Positions 1 through 5,285 of a stretch of 7,392 nt of DNA are shown here, one piece after another. The notes below the pieces were generated by a model that was not told where the DNA came from, ran no database searches, and saw only the letters and a program-made list of their open reading frames with translations. The position numbers were made by a program, and so were the translations under genes. Source of the stretch: Candidatus Omnitrophota bacterium (GTDB taxonomy: Bacteria > Omnitrophota > Gorgyraeia > JABMRN01); the NCBI GenBank assembly GCA_028702395.1, contig JAQVOV010000080.1, positions 1-7,392 on the forward strand, in the 5' to 3' direction. How positions within the stretch are numbered: the first letter of the stretch is position 1; every line of letters begins with the position of its first letter.

Positions 1-396
1 ATGCTTCATAGGGTTATACTAGGTAGTATTGAAAGGTTTTTTGGGGCATTGATAGAACATCATGGCGGGAATTTCCCTATATGGCTTGCTCCTGTGCAGA
101 CAAAAATAATCCCTATTGCAGATAAACATCATGAGTTTTGCAAGGAGTTGCAGAAAACATTCCTTGCCAGTGATATACGCTCAGAAGTTGATCTGCGCTC
201 AGAAAAAATGCAGAAAAAAATAAGAGAGGCAGAAAAAGAAAAGATCCCATATATGATAGTTGTTGGAGATAAGGAAGTTGAAACACAGTCGCTGTCAATA
301 AGGTCTAAAATAAAAGGGGATATGGGGACAATGTCCATACCCGCTTTTGTTGATATAATAAAAAATGAACAGATCAGTCAATTTAAAAAGCATTAG
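1..396 (+). CDS. thrS: Threonyl-tRNA synthetase, C-terminal fragment (5' end outside window)
   Basis: Charges tRNA-Thr with threonine in the cytosol. Only the last 131 codons are present. The ATG at base 1 is an internal methionine, because the first residues (MLHRVILGSIERF) match class II synthetase motif 3, which sits deep inside ThrRS. Next comes the typical ThrRS stretch around HHGGNFPIWLAPVQ (residues 20-33), then the anticodon-binding domain to the end, with the family signatures EVDLRSEK (62-69) and KIPYMIVVGDKEVE (81-94). The last residues are lysine-rich, as is common. Stop is TAG at 394-396. It lies upstream of infC, a frequent neighbour in bacteria. No frameshift is seen. The family call is very secure; nothing can be said of the N-terminal TGS, editing and catalytic core, which are outside the window. 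Confidence 0.97.
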   Translation: MLHRVILGSIERFFGALIEHHGGNFPIWLAPVQTKIIPIADKHHEFCKELQKTFLASDIRSEVDLRSEKMQKKIREAEKEKIPYMIVVGDKEVETQSLSIRSKIKGDMGTMSIPAFVDIIKNEQISQFKKH

Positions 397-417
397 AGCA
401 TAACTGCCAGTAGCAGA

Positions 418-447
418 GATCGTTCTATCAATTAATAGAATAAGATC
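418..447 (+). promoter_or_regulatory. Hairpin in thrS-infC leader
   Basis: An inverted repeat between thrS and infC. GATC at 418-421 pairs with GATC at 444-447. After a two-base bulge, G422 wobbles with T441, and TTCTAT (423-428) pairs with ATAGAA (435-440) around a 6-nt loop. No U-run follows, so it is not an intrinsic terminator. It could be a processing site or part of an infC leader; its role is unknown. Confidence 0.35.
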
Positions 448-468
448 AGTGGTTTAAAGCCAAAACAA

Positions 469-475
469 AGGAGGG
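469..475 (+). promoter_or_regulatory. Strong ribosome binding site of infC (decides the start)
   Basis: AGGAGGG at 469-475 is a near-perfect Shine-Dalgarno. No ATG, GTG or TTG in the infC frame lies at a workable distance. The in-frame ACG at 480 follows with five bases after the AGGAGG core, so this site supports a non-AUG start there. The next canonical in-frame start, GTG at 528, is 52 bases downstream of this site and would discard the conserved IF3 N-terminus. Confidence 0.7.
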
Positions 476-479
476 TCAT

Positions 480-998
480 ACGTCGACAAAAAACTTCAGG
501 GTTAATGAAAGAATAAGGATACCGGAGGTGCGTGTTGTAGATCAAAATGGTGAGCAATTAGGGATCATGAAAACAGCAGATGCCCTTAATAGAGCAATGG
601 AGCAAGGATATGATCTTGTTGAAGTTGCTTCTGATGCGAAACCGCCTGTTGTAAGAATAATGGATTTCTCAAAATTCAAATATGAGCAGGAAAAAAAAGA
701 AAGAGAAGCAAAGAAAAAACAGCACGTTATCCATATAAAAACAATACGAGTTAAGCCTAAAATTGAGGAGCATGATTATAAGGTAAAGATCAATCAGGCT
801 GAAAAATTCCTTTCAAGAGGGGACAAAGTTAAGGTCTCTATGATGTTCAGAGGAAGGCAAATAATATATGCAGATCTTGGAAAAGGTGTTATGGACAGAT
901 TTGCTTTGGACCTGGCTAGCGTAGGAGAATTGTCAGCTCCACCTCAACTTGAAGGAAAAATAATGACAATGGTCATTATACCTAAAAAACAAGCTTAA
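480..998 (+). CDS. infC: Translation initiation factor IF-3, probable ACG start
   Basis: IF3 binds the 30S subunit, keeps subunits apart and checks start-codon/initiator-tRNA pairing. Read from ACG 480 the protein is 172 residues, a normal IF3 length (E. coli 180). Conserved IF3 N-terminus FRVNERIRIPEVRV at residues 6-19; then the N-domain, with KPPVVRIMDFSKFKYEQ (54-70); a charged linker helix rich in K and E (about 71-85); and the C-domain with KVKVSMMFRGRQ (118-129). The GTG at 528 (residue 17) is the first canonical start in frame, but it would remove FRVNERIRIPEV and has no spacing from its GGAGG. The frame is open upstream to a TAA at 441-443 with no ATG. Rare start codons are known for infC (AUU in E. 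coli), where IF3 represses its own translation by rejecting them. Family call secure; exact start inferred. An undetected 1-nt deletion in the A6 run at 488-493 would instead give an ATA start at 478. Confidence 0.95.
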   Translation, partial: TSTKNFRVNERIRIPEVRVVDQNGEQLGIMKTADALNRAMEQGYDLVEVASDAKPPVVRIMDFSKFKYEQEKKEREAKKKQHVIHIKTIRVKPKIEEHDYKVKINQAEKFLSRGDKVKVSMMFRGRQIIYADLGKGVMDRFALDLASVGELSAPPQLEGKIMTMVIIPKKQA

Positions 999-1040
999 TG
1001 GATAAGTTTTAAAAAACAGTTGATTATATTGCATAATATG

Positions 1041-1103
1041 GTATATATATAAAACTATTCTTTTTTAAAGAATAACTGAAAATATCAAGTTATTTTTATA
1101 TAC
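1041..1103 (+). repeat. AT-rich nested hairpin between infC and rpmI
   Basis: An outer stem pairs GTATATA (1041-1047) with TATATAC (1097-1103) and continues with AAAA (1051-1054) against TTTT (1093-1096). Inside it TATTCTTT (1056-1063) pairs perfectly with AAAGAATA (1067-1074) around a TTT loop. The stems are almost pure A/T and no clean U-run follows, so it is a poor intrinsic terminator. It may be an mRNA processing or folding element. The rest of the gap before 1128 shows nothing else recognisable. Confidence 0.3.
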
Positions 1104-1127
1104 GGGAAGTAAAAGAGTTAATGGGTA

Positions 1128-1218
1128 ATGTGTCTGTGAGTTGCAGATCAGCTGTCGAAAACTAAAAAGAGTATTCTATAATGGACGCAGTACGCATGAC
1201 ACAGTACACAAGACACAA
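1128..1218 (+). repeat. Heptad array (five KACRCAN units) with partial inverted arm before rpmI
   Basis: Five consecutive 7-mers start at 1184, 1191, 1198, 1205 and 1212 and all fit KACRCAN (for example GACGCAG, TACACAA, GACACAA). The array ends two bases before the rpmI Shine-Dalgarno. Upstream, TGTGTC at 1129-1134 pairs with GACACA at 1212-1217, and TGTG at 1135-1138 pairs with CACA at 1207-1210, with one-base bulges. This gives an imperfect stem that would close a loop of about 65 nt. The period is seen directly; the function is unknown. It is one of four heptad arrays in this window. Confidence 0.6.
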
Positions 1219-1233
1219 TCAAGGAGATAAAGA

Positions 1234-1431
1234 ATGCCTAAATTGAAGACAAACAAAGGTGCAGCTAAAAGGTTTAAGTTCACGAAAACCGGTAAAGTTA
1301 AAAGAAAAGGTGCTGGCAAAAGACATATATTGACAAAAAAAAGCAGCAAAAGGAAAAGAAACCTTGGAAAAACAAAAGGTGTTGATGGCGTAGGAGCAAA
1401 ACATCTTAAAATGCTTATGCCGTACGCATAA
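1234..1431 (+). CDS. rpmI: 50S ribosomal protein L35
   Basis: Small, very basic large-subunit ribosomal protein of 65 residues, the standard L35 length. The sequence starts MPKLKTNKGAAKRFK and carries the expected KTGKVKRKGAGKRHILTKK (18-36), KSSKRKRNLGK (36-46) and a C-terminal HLKMLMPYA. The start is preceded by AAGGAG at 1221-1226 with a 7-nt spacer, so it is well supported. It lies between infC and rplT in the canonical IF3-L35-L20 order. The 235-nt gap from infC is long for this operon and holds the AT-rich hairpin and the KACRCAN heptads, which may influence its expression. In bacteria where it has been studied, L20 represses this operon; a possible binding site is discussed at the rplT leader. 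The call is secure. Confidence 0.98.
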   Translation: MPKLKTNKGAAKRFKFTKTGKVKRKGAGKRHILTKKSSKRKRNLGKTKGVDGVGAKHLKMLMPYA

Positions 1432-1440
1432 GCACATATG

Positions 1441-1540
1441 TTTGCTTCTTGAAGCAGACAGGTATCTTTTAGGTAATTGCTTTAAGATACCAATAAACTG
1501 GAAAATAGGGAGAGAACGTCGTTAATTTTACGAGTCCTAT
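1441..1540 (+). promoter_or_regulatory. Structured rpmI-rplT leader, possible L20 autoregulatory region
   Basis: Three stems can be drawn in this 131-nt gap. TTTGCTT (1441-1447) pairs with AAGCAGA (1452-1458, one wobble) around a CTTG loop. GGTATCTT (1461-1468) pairs perfectly with AAGATACC (1484-1491). ATAGG (1505-1509) pairs with CCTAT (1536-1540), enclosing TCGT (1519-1522) against ACGA (1530-1533). L20 is known to repress its own operon by binding mRNA structures that mimic its 23S rRNA site, so this position is suggestive. No specific L20 motif was recognised here, and none of the stems is a terminator. Confidence 0.35.
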
Positions 1541-1562
1541 CAAGCCGTTAAGGAGGAAATAA

Positions 1563-1910
1563 ATGGCAAAAGTGAAATGGGCAGTAGCCTCAAAATTAAG
1601 AAGAAAAAGGCTTTTAAAAAAAGCTAAAGGCCAGTTTGGCGGAAGATCAAAACTTATAAGAACAGCAAAAGAATCTGTTCAAAAAGGAATGACCTATAAT
1701 TATAGGGATAGAAAGCAGAACAAAAGGAATTTCAGAAGTCTTTGGATCATTCGAATAAATGCTGCTTGCAATGAACTAGGTATATCGTATAGCAAATTCA
1801 TTAACGGTCTTAAAACTTCAAAAATAGAAATAAACAGGAAAGTATTAGCAGATCTAGCAGCTAATGATCCAAAAGCATTTAAAGCAATAGTAAAAACCAT
1901 ACAGGGATAA
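1563..1910 (+). CDS. rplT: 50S ribosomal protein L20
   Basis: Binds 23S rRNA early in 50S assembly; in several bacteria it also represses its own operon. 115 residues, slightly short of the usual 117-119. The basic N-terminal extension (1-58) leads into the globular domain, with the family signatures YNYRDRKQNKRNFRSLWIIR (45-64), INAACNELGISYSKFINGLK (65-84) and the C-terminal INRKVLADLAANDPKAF (90-106). The N-terminal tail is somewhat divergent (GQFGGRSKL where GYRGARSKL is typical) but still highly basic. AAGGAGG at 1550-1556 with a 6-nt spacer supports the ATG. The stop codon lies four bases before the ktrB start, which suggests translational coupling. The call is secure. Confidence 0.98.
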   Translation: MAKVKWAVASKLRRKRLLKKAKGQFGGRSKLIRTAKESVQKGMTYNYRDRKQNKRNFRSLWIIRINAACNELGISYSKFINGLKTSKIEINRKVLADLAANDPKAFKAIVKTIQG

Positions 1911-1914
1911 TATT

Positions 1915-3267
1915 GTGATCAGAAAAATACAGGCGCCGCAAAGAGTGGCGCTAAGTTTCTTTTTGGTTATTTTGATAGGGGCAGTTCTTCTAAAACTGCC
2001 TTTATCTGTTAATGAACATTATCATCTTTCTTTTACAGATAGTTTGTTCACTGCCACAAGTGCTACATGTGTAACAGGTCTTATCGTTAAGGATACAGCA
2101 GCATTCTTTTCACCATTCGGTAAAGCAGTAATCTTCATTCTTATGCAGATAGGCGGTTTAGGCATAATGACCTTTTCGCTTTTTTTTGCCATTGTTCTTG
2201 GTAGAAAACTCACTATCAGCACTAACGTTGTAATACAAAGAGCTCTTGATCAGCATGGAGTTGCAGGACTTCATAAACTTATAAAGTACATTCTTATACT
2301 TACTTTTGGAGTAGAAATAATAGGTGCACTGCTTTTATTTGTATATTGGACCATCACTCAAAACTGGAGTTTTTGGGAGACTTTAACTACATCGGTTTTT
2401 CATTCTGTTTCAGCTTTTTGTAATGCAGGCTTTTCTCTTTTTAGTAATAATTTATCTGATTTCAGAGCAGATACATATGTAAATGCTGTTTTTATGGTGT
2501 TGATCGTTATAGGAGGATTAGGTTTCACTGTTTTGTTAGATATGTCAAAACTATTTAGCAAAAGAAATTCGGACAAAAGCTTGAGCCTGCAAACCAAGCT
2601 GGTACTGTTAACATCTTTTTCTTTGATTTTTTTTGGCATGATCTTTATATTTTTTAGTGAAAGGACACATGCTCTTTTGGGAATGTCTTTAAAAGAGGGA
2701 GTGCTTGCTTCTTTGTTCCAGTCCATAACAGCCAGAACAGCGGGGTTTAATACTATAGATGTTGGCCATTTAAAGCCGTCTACTACTTGCATAATGATTT
2801 TTCTTATGTTCATAGGCGCATCTCCTGGCTCAACAGGAGGAGGGATAAAAACCTGTACAGCAGCAATTCTTATAGTGACTTTGGTCAATATGATAAAAAA
2901 CAAAGACAGAGTAAGCGTTTTTAAAAAAACTATTCCACATAGGATCGTGAGACGTGCAATTGTAGTAGGAGCACTTTCTTTCTTGTGGATTTTTTTGGCA
3001 ACTTTCCTTCTTATTTTCACAGAGCAGGATAGACTGGGCATTACCCATCGTGTTTTTATGGATACTTTATTTGAAGTTGTTTCAGCCTTTGGTACAGTAG
3101 GGCTATCAACAGGTATAACTTCAGGCTTGAGTTTTCTGGGAAAAATGATTATAATGATAACAATGTTTGTTGGGCGTGTAGGCCCGCTTACAATAGCATT
3201 ATCAGTTGCGTTTAAAGAAGATACATCAAAAGTCCGTTATCCTGAAGAAAGGGTGATGGTTGGTTAA
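1915..3267 (+). CDS. ktrB: Potassium uptake protein, KtrB/TrkH family pore subunit
   Basis: Integral membrane subunit of a K+ uptake system of the Ktr/Trk superfamily, built from four M1-P-M2 repeats around one pore. At 450 residues it fits KtrB (B. subtilis about 450) better than TrkH (about 480). The four filter loops are visible: CVTGL (52-56), FCNAGF (168-173), RTAGFN (274-279) and FGTVGL (392-397), each with the filter glycine. The intracellular gate loop GASPGSTGGGIKT is at 301-313. The C-terminal FVGRVGPLTIALSVAFKED (418-436) is typical. Start is GTG at 1915, four bases after the rplT stop, with only a weak AGGGA at 1903-1907; the N-terminus begins just before the first membrane helix. 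Its regulator follows at 3374. Some KtrB proteins need Na+; this cannot be read from the sequence. The trkH label is also defensible. Confidence 0.9.
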   Translation: MIRKIQAPQRVALSFFLVILIGAVLLKLPLSVNEHYHLSFTDSLFTATSATCVTGLIVKDTAAFFSPFGKAVIFILMQIGGLGIMTFSLFFAIVLGRKLTISTNVVIQRALDQHGVAGLHKLIKYILILTFGVEIIGALLLFVYWTITQNWSFWETLTTSVFHSVSAFCNAGFSLFSNNLSDFRADTYVNAVFMVLIVIGGLGFTVLLDMSKLFSKRNSDKSLSLQTKLVLLTSFSLIFFGMIFIFFSERTHALLGMSLKEGVLASLFQSITARTAGFNTIDVGHLKPSTTCIMIFLMFIGASPGSTGGGIKTCTAAILIVTLVNMIKNKDRVSVFKKTIPHRIVRRAIVVGALSFLWIFLATFLLIFTEQDRLGITHRVFMDTLFEVVSAFGTVGLSTGITSGLSFLGKMIIMITMFVGRVGPLTIALSVAFKEDTSKVRYPEERVMVG

Positions 3268-3291
3268 GAGTAATTGATCTAAAGAAAGATG

Positions 3292-3356
3292 TCAGAGGCC
3301 AGTATCCAGAAGCCAGACAAAAATTTTTCTGGCAGCTGGTTTCTGGCTACAGGCAT
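3292..3356 (+). repeat. Palindromic heptad element between ktrB and ktrA (CCAGNNN / CTGGNNN)
   Basis: Four 7-mers with CAG in register begin at 3292, 3299, 3306 and 3313 (TCAGAGG, CCAGTAT, CCAGAAG, CCAGACA). Three mirror-image CTGG heptads begin at 3329, 3336 and 3343 and a degenerate fourth at 3350. Every CCAG pairs with a CTGG about the same axis (base positions sum to 6645), with A5T5 in the middle (3319-3328). The result is an imperfect 62-nt inverted repeat covering most of the 106-nt gap. No U-run follows it, so a terminator is unlikely. It ends just before the ktrA ribosome binding site. Confidence 0.65.
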
Positions 3357-3373
3357 ATATCAAAAGGAACAAA

Positions 3374-4027
3374 ATGAGACAATTCGCTGTTATAGGATTA
3401 GGACGATTTGGATATTCAGTTGCAAAGACCCTTGCTGGGAAAAAACATCAAGTTATTGCTATAGATTCAGATGAAGCAATTGTACAGAAAATATCTGATT
3501 TTGTTGCGCAAGCTGTTTGTCTGGATTCAACTGATATGGAAGCATTGCAAAGCGTATCCATAAAAGAGGTGGATGTTGCAATATGTGCAATTGGCACTAA
3601 TTTAGAAGCAAGCATTTTGACTACATTGAACTTAAAAGAACTCGGGATAAAAAATATTGTATGTAAAGCAAGGAATGAGACACAGAAAATGTTATTAGAA
3701 AAAATAGGGGCTACAAAAGTCGTTCTTCCTGAAAATGAAATGGGAATAAGACTTGCAAATTCTCTCATGACTTCACAAGTTGTTGAACAGATCTCTCTTA
3801 GCGAATATGCTTCTGTAGCCGAAGTATTGCCTCCCCAAGAACTTGTTGGTAAAAGTTTAGGGGAAGTAAATATAAGAGCTCAATACGGGCTCAATGTTAT
3901 AAGTATAAAAGAAGGAAATGATGTAAATATGCATCCAAAAGCGGATGATATCATAAAAAAAGATGCTATATTGGTAGTGATAGGATCTGATCTCGATATA
4001 GATAAATTCAAGAAGAAGCATAAATGA
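3374..4027 (+). CDS. ktrA: Potassium uptake regulator, KtrA/TrkA family RCK protein
   Basis: Cytosolic ring-forming subunit that gates the KtrB pore in response to bound nucleotide (ATP/ADP or NAD(H)). At 217 residues it has a single RCK unit, as in KtrA (B. subtilis 222), not the doubled TrkA of E. coli (458). Rossmann glycine motif GLGRFG at 8-13 and the acidic end of strand 2 (AIDSDE, 29-34) mark the N-terminal nucleotide-binding domain, and NIVCKARNE (94-102) and GATKVVLPENEMG (112-124) are typical of RCK-N. The TrkA_C domain follows from about 135 to the end. ATG 3374 has AAGGA at 3364-3368 with a 5-nt spacer. It pairs with ktrB upstream; the order ktrB-ktrA is reversed relative to B. 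subtilis ktrAB. A GC-rich repeat begins inside its stop codon. Family call secure. Confidence 0.92.
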   Translation: MRQFAVIGLGRFGYSVAKTLAGKKHQVIAIDSDEAIVQKISDFVAQAVCLDSTDMEALQSVSIKEVDVAICAIGTNLEASILTTLNLKELGIKNIVCKARNETQKMLLEKIGATKVVLPENEMGIRLANSLMTSQVVEQISLSEYASVAEVLPPQELVGKSLGEVNIRAQYGLNVISIKEGNDVNMHPKADDIIKKDAILVVIGSDLDIDKFKKKHK

Positions 4028-4066
4028 GCTACGAGCTGCGCGACACGTGCCACGCGTAGAGCGAGG
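4026..4066 (+). repeat. GC-rich heptad hairpin abutting the ktrA stop
   Basis: Two GAGCTRC heptads (4026-4032 and 4033-4039) start within the ktrA TGA and are followed by degenerate 7-mers. The 41-nt stretch has 28 G/C, far above its AT-rich surroundings. It can fold: CTACG (4029-4033) pairs with CGTAG (4055-4059), and GCGCG (4038-4042) pairs with CGTGC (4046-4050, one wobble) around an ACA loop. No T-run follows. The base composition suggests a distinct origin or strong structural selection. Confidence 0.5.
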
Positions 4067-4083
4067 TTGATGGGAAAAAGAGT

Positions 4084-4111
4084 GCTAGCAGTCAGCTATT
4101 AGCCTTTAGCC
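4084..4111 (+). repeat. Second heptad array upstream of pheS (AGC in 7-nt register)
   Basis: Four 7-mers begin at 4084, 4091, 4098 and 4105 (GCTAGCA, GTCAGCT, ATTAGCC, TTTAGCC), each with AGC at positions 4-6. The last two differ at one base. No complementary arm was found nearby. The array is followed directly by the GTGGAA repeat at 4113. Role unknown. Confidence 0.5.
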
Positions 4112-4112
4112 T

Positions 4113-4131
4113 GTGGAACGTCCTAAAAGAG
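4113..4131 (+). repeat. Direct repeat copy 1, GTGGAA...AAGAG
   Basis: A 19-nt sequence beginning GTGGAACGTCC matches 16 of 19 bases of a second copy at 5231-5249. Both copies directly follow a heptad array and precede a T-run, one upstream of pheS and the other upstream of pheT. The resemblance of TGGAAC to a T-box antiterminator was considered and not accepted. Confidence 0.5.
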
Positions 4132-4175
4132 ATTTTGACAAGAAGATCGACCACTAACAAGAAGAAAGAAGAGAA

Positions 4176-5183
4176 ATGGTAGAGAAAATAAAGAAGATAC
4201 AGCAGGATTTTGAGAAAGATATACAAGCAGCGACATCTCCTGAAAGTCTTGAGGAAATGCGTATAAAATATATAGGACGTAAAAGTGAACTTGCTGCAAT
4301 ATCTAAAATGTTCCCCACTCTTTCAAGCGAAGAAAAAGCTCAAGCAGGTCAGATCCTTAATGTTTGTAAAAAAACAATAGAGCAAGAACTGGATAAAAAG
4401 AAAACAGAGATACAAAAGACTTCAACAAGTAAAGATGCCATAGATGTAACAATAGATGCAATAAAAAAGAACATAGGTTCTTTGCATCCACTTACAAAGA
4501 CCATGGATGCAATTGTTGAGATATTTATGTCTCTTGGCTATAGAGTAGCTGAAGGCAATGAGATAGAAACTGAATTTGCGAATTTCGAAGGATTGAATAT
4601 TCCTTTGGACCATCCTGCACGAGATGATTTTGATACTTTTTATGTTGATAAAGATAGATTATTACGCAGCCATACTTCCACTGTACAGATAAGGGTAATG
4701 GAAAAACAAGCACCTCCTATACAGATGATAATGCCTGGAAGAGTATACAGACCAGATGCTGTTGATGCTACTCATTCTTTTATGTTCCATCAAGTAGAAG
4801 GACTTATGGTAAATAAAAACATAAGATTTTCAGATCTAAAAGGGACATTGAATATATTTGCAAAACAAATGTTCGGAGATGATGTTAAACTTAGATTCAG
4901 GCCAAGTTTTTTCCCTTTCACAGAACCCAGTGCTGAAATAGATGTATCATGTATTATGTGTAAAGGTAAAGGGTGCAGAGTATGTTCTCAAACCGGATGG
5001 CTTGAGATCCTTGGGGCAGGAATGGTAAACCCTAAAGTGTTCAAAAACGTTGATTATGATCCTGATAAATGGACTGGGTTTGCTTTTGGCATGGGAGTTG
5101 AAAGAATCGCAATGTTAAAATATGGTATTACAGATATAAGGTTGTTTTTTGAGAATAACAAACAATTTTTATCTCAGTTTTAA
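4176..5183 (+). CDS. pheS: Phenylalanyl-tRNA synthetase alpha subunit
   Basis: Catalytic subunit of the (alpha-beta)2 PheRS, which attaches Phe to tRNA-Phe. 335 residues, normal for the bacterial form. An N-terminal coiled-coil arm (about 1-85) contacts tRNA; the class II core begins near HPLTKTMD (104-111). Motif 2 region RSHTSTVQIR (164-173) and MIMPGRVYRPDAVDATHSF (184-202), then FHQVEGL (204-210), FRPSFFPFTEPSAEID (241-256) and motif 3 GFAFGMGVERIAMLKYG (301-317). Ala303 lies where E. coli PheS has Ala294, the residue that sizes the Phe pocket. Four cysteines in C-x2-C-x4-C-x2-C (259, 262, 267, 270) form a knuckle seen in many bacterial PheS. ATG 4176 is the only start after an in-frame TAA at 4155; the upstream sequence is purine-rich (AAGAAGAAAGAAGAG) without a proper GGAG, so initiation may be weak. 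Partner pheT follows after 182 nt. Confidence 0.97.
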   Translation: MVEKIKKIQQDFEKDIQAATSPESLEEMRIKYIGRKSELAAISKMFPTLSSEEKAQAGQILNVCKKTIEQELDKKKTEIQKTSTSKDAIDVTIDAIKKNIGSLHPLTKTMDAIVEIFMSLGYRVAEGNEIETEFANFEGLNIPLDHPARDDFDTFYVDKDRLLRSHTSTVQIRVMEKQAPPIQMIMPGRVYRPDAVDATHSFMFHQVEGLMVNKNIRFSDLKGTLNIFAKQMFGDDVKLRFRPSFFPFTEPSAEIDVSCIMCKGKGCRVCSQTGWLEILGAGMVNPKVFKNVDYDPDKWTGFAFGMGVERIAMLKYGITDIRLFFENNKQFLSQF

Positions 5184-5230
5184 GGAAATAAAAATTGTAA
5201 GATAAAAGAATAAAGACAAAAGATAAAAGC

Positions 5231-5249
5231 GTGGAAGGTTCTAGAAGAG
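5231..5249 (+). repeat. Direct repeat copy 2, GTGGAA...AAGAG
   Basis: Begins GTGGAAGGTTC and matches the copy at 4113-4131 in 16 of 19 bases (differences at positions 7, 10 and 14). It lies right after the left heptad arm, and its end contributes AGAG to the stem extending the central palindrome. Confidence 0.5.
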
Positions 5250-5253
5250 TTTT

Positions 5254-5285
5254 TTGTAGGGGCGTATTGCAATACGCCCCTACAA
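5254..5285. repeat. Perfect 32-bp palindrome (GTAGGGGCG...CGCCCCTAC type)
   Basis: TTGTAGGGGCGTATTG at 5254-5269 is followed without a gap by its exact reverse complement at 5270-5285, so all 16 base pairs match. GTAGGGGC/GCCCCTAC-ended palindromes are, from general knowledge, recurrent intergenic repeats in several bacterial phyla. On the + strand AAGGAAAG follows, not a U-run; on the - strand an A-run follows. It is therefore not an intrinsic terminator on either strand, although the GC-rich stem could pause polymerase, block exonucleases or extrude as a cruciform. Confidence 0.85.

Noticed and set aside
528..998. infC starting at GTG 528
   Set aside because: It removes the conserved IF3 N-terminal block FRVNERIRIPEV, and its GGAGG runs into the GTG with no spacer, while a strong well-spaced site exists upstream.
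1177..1182. TATAAT as a -10 box of an internal rpmI promoter
   Set aside because: No acceptable -35 hexamer at 16-18 nt upstream; in AT-rich DNA a lone TATAAT is weak evidence.
1184..1218. CRISPR or conventional iterons
   Set aside because: The units are 7 nt with no spacers, and the unit sequence differs between loci, unlike CRISPR repeats or replication iterons.
2400..3041. 213-codon open frame on the minus strand
   Set aside because: It is antisense to the well-supported ktrB gene, has no recognisable domain and no own ribosome binding site; a shadow frame.
3289..3474. 61-codon frame overlapping the start of ktrA
   Set aside because: It reads through the palindromic repeat and then an alternate frame of ktrA; no family resemblance.
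4113..4140. T-box antiterminator upstream of pheS (TGGAAC resembles the T-box core)
   Set aside because: The leader is too short for a T-box stem I with specifier loop, no terminator with U-run follows, and the bulge would read TGGA, whereas bacterial tRNA-Phe (discriminator A) needs TGGT.
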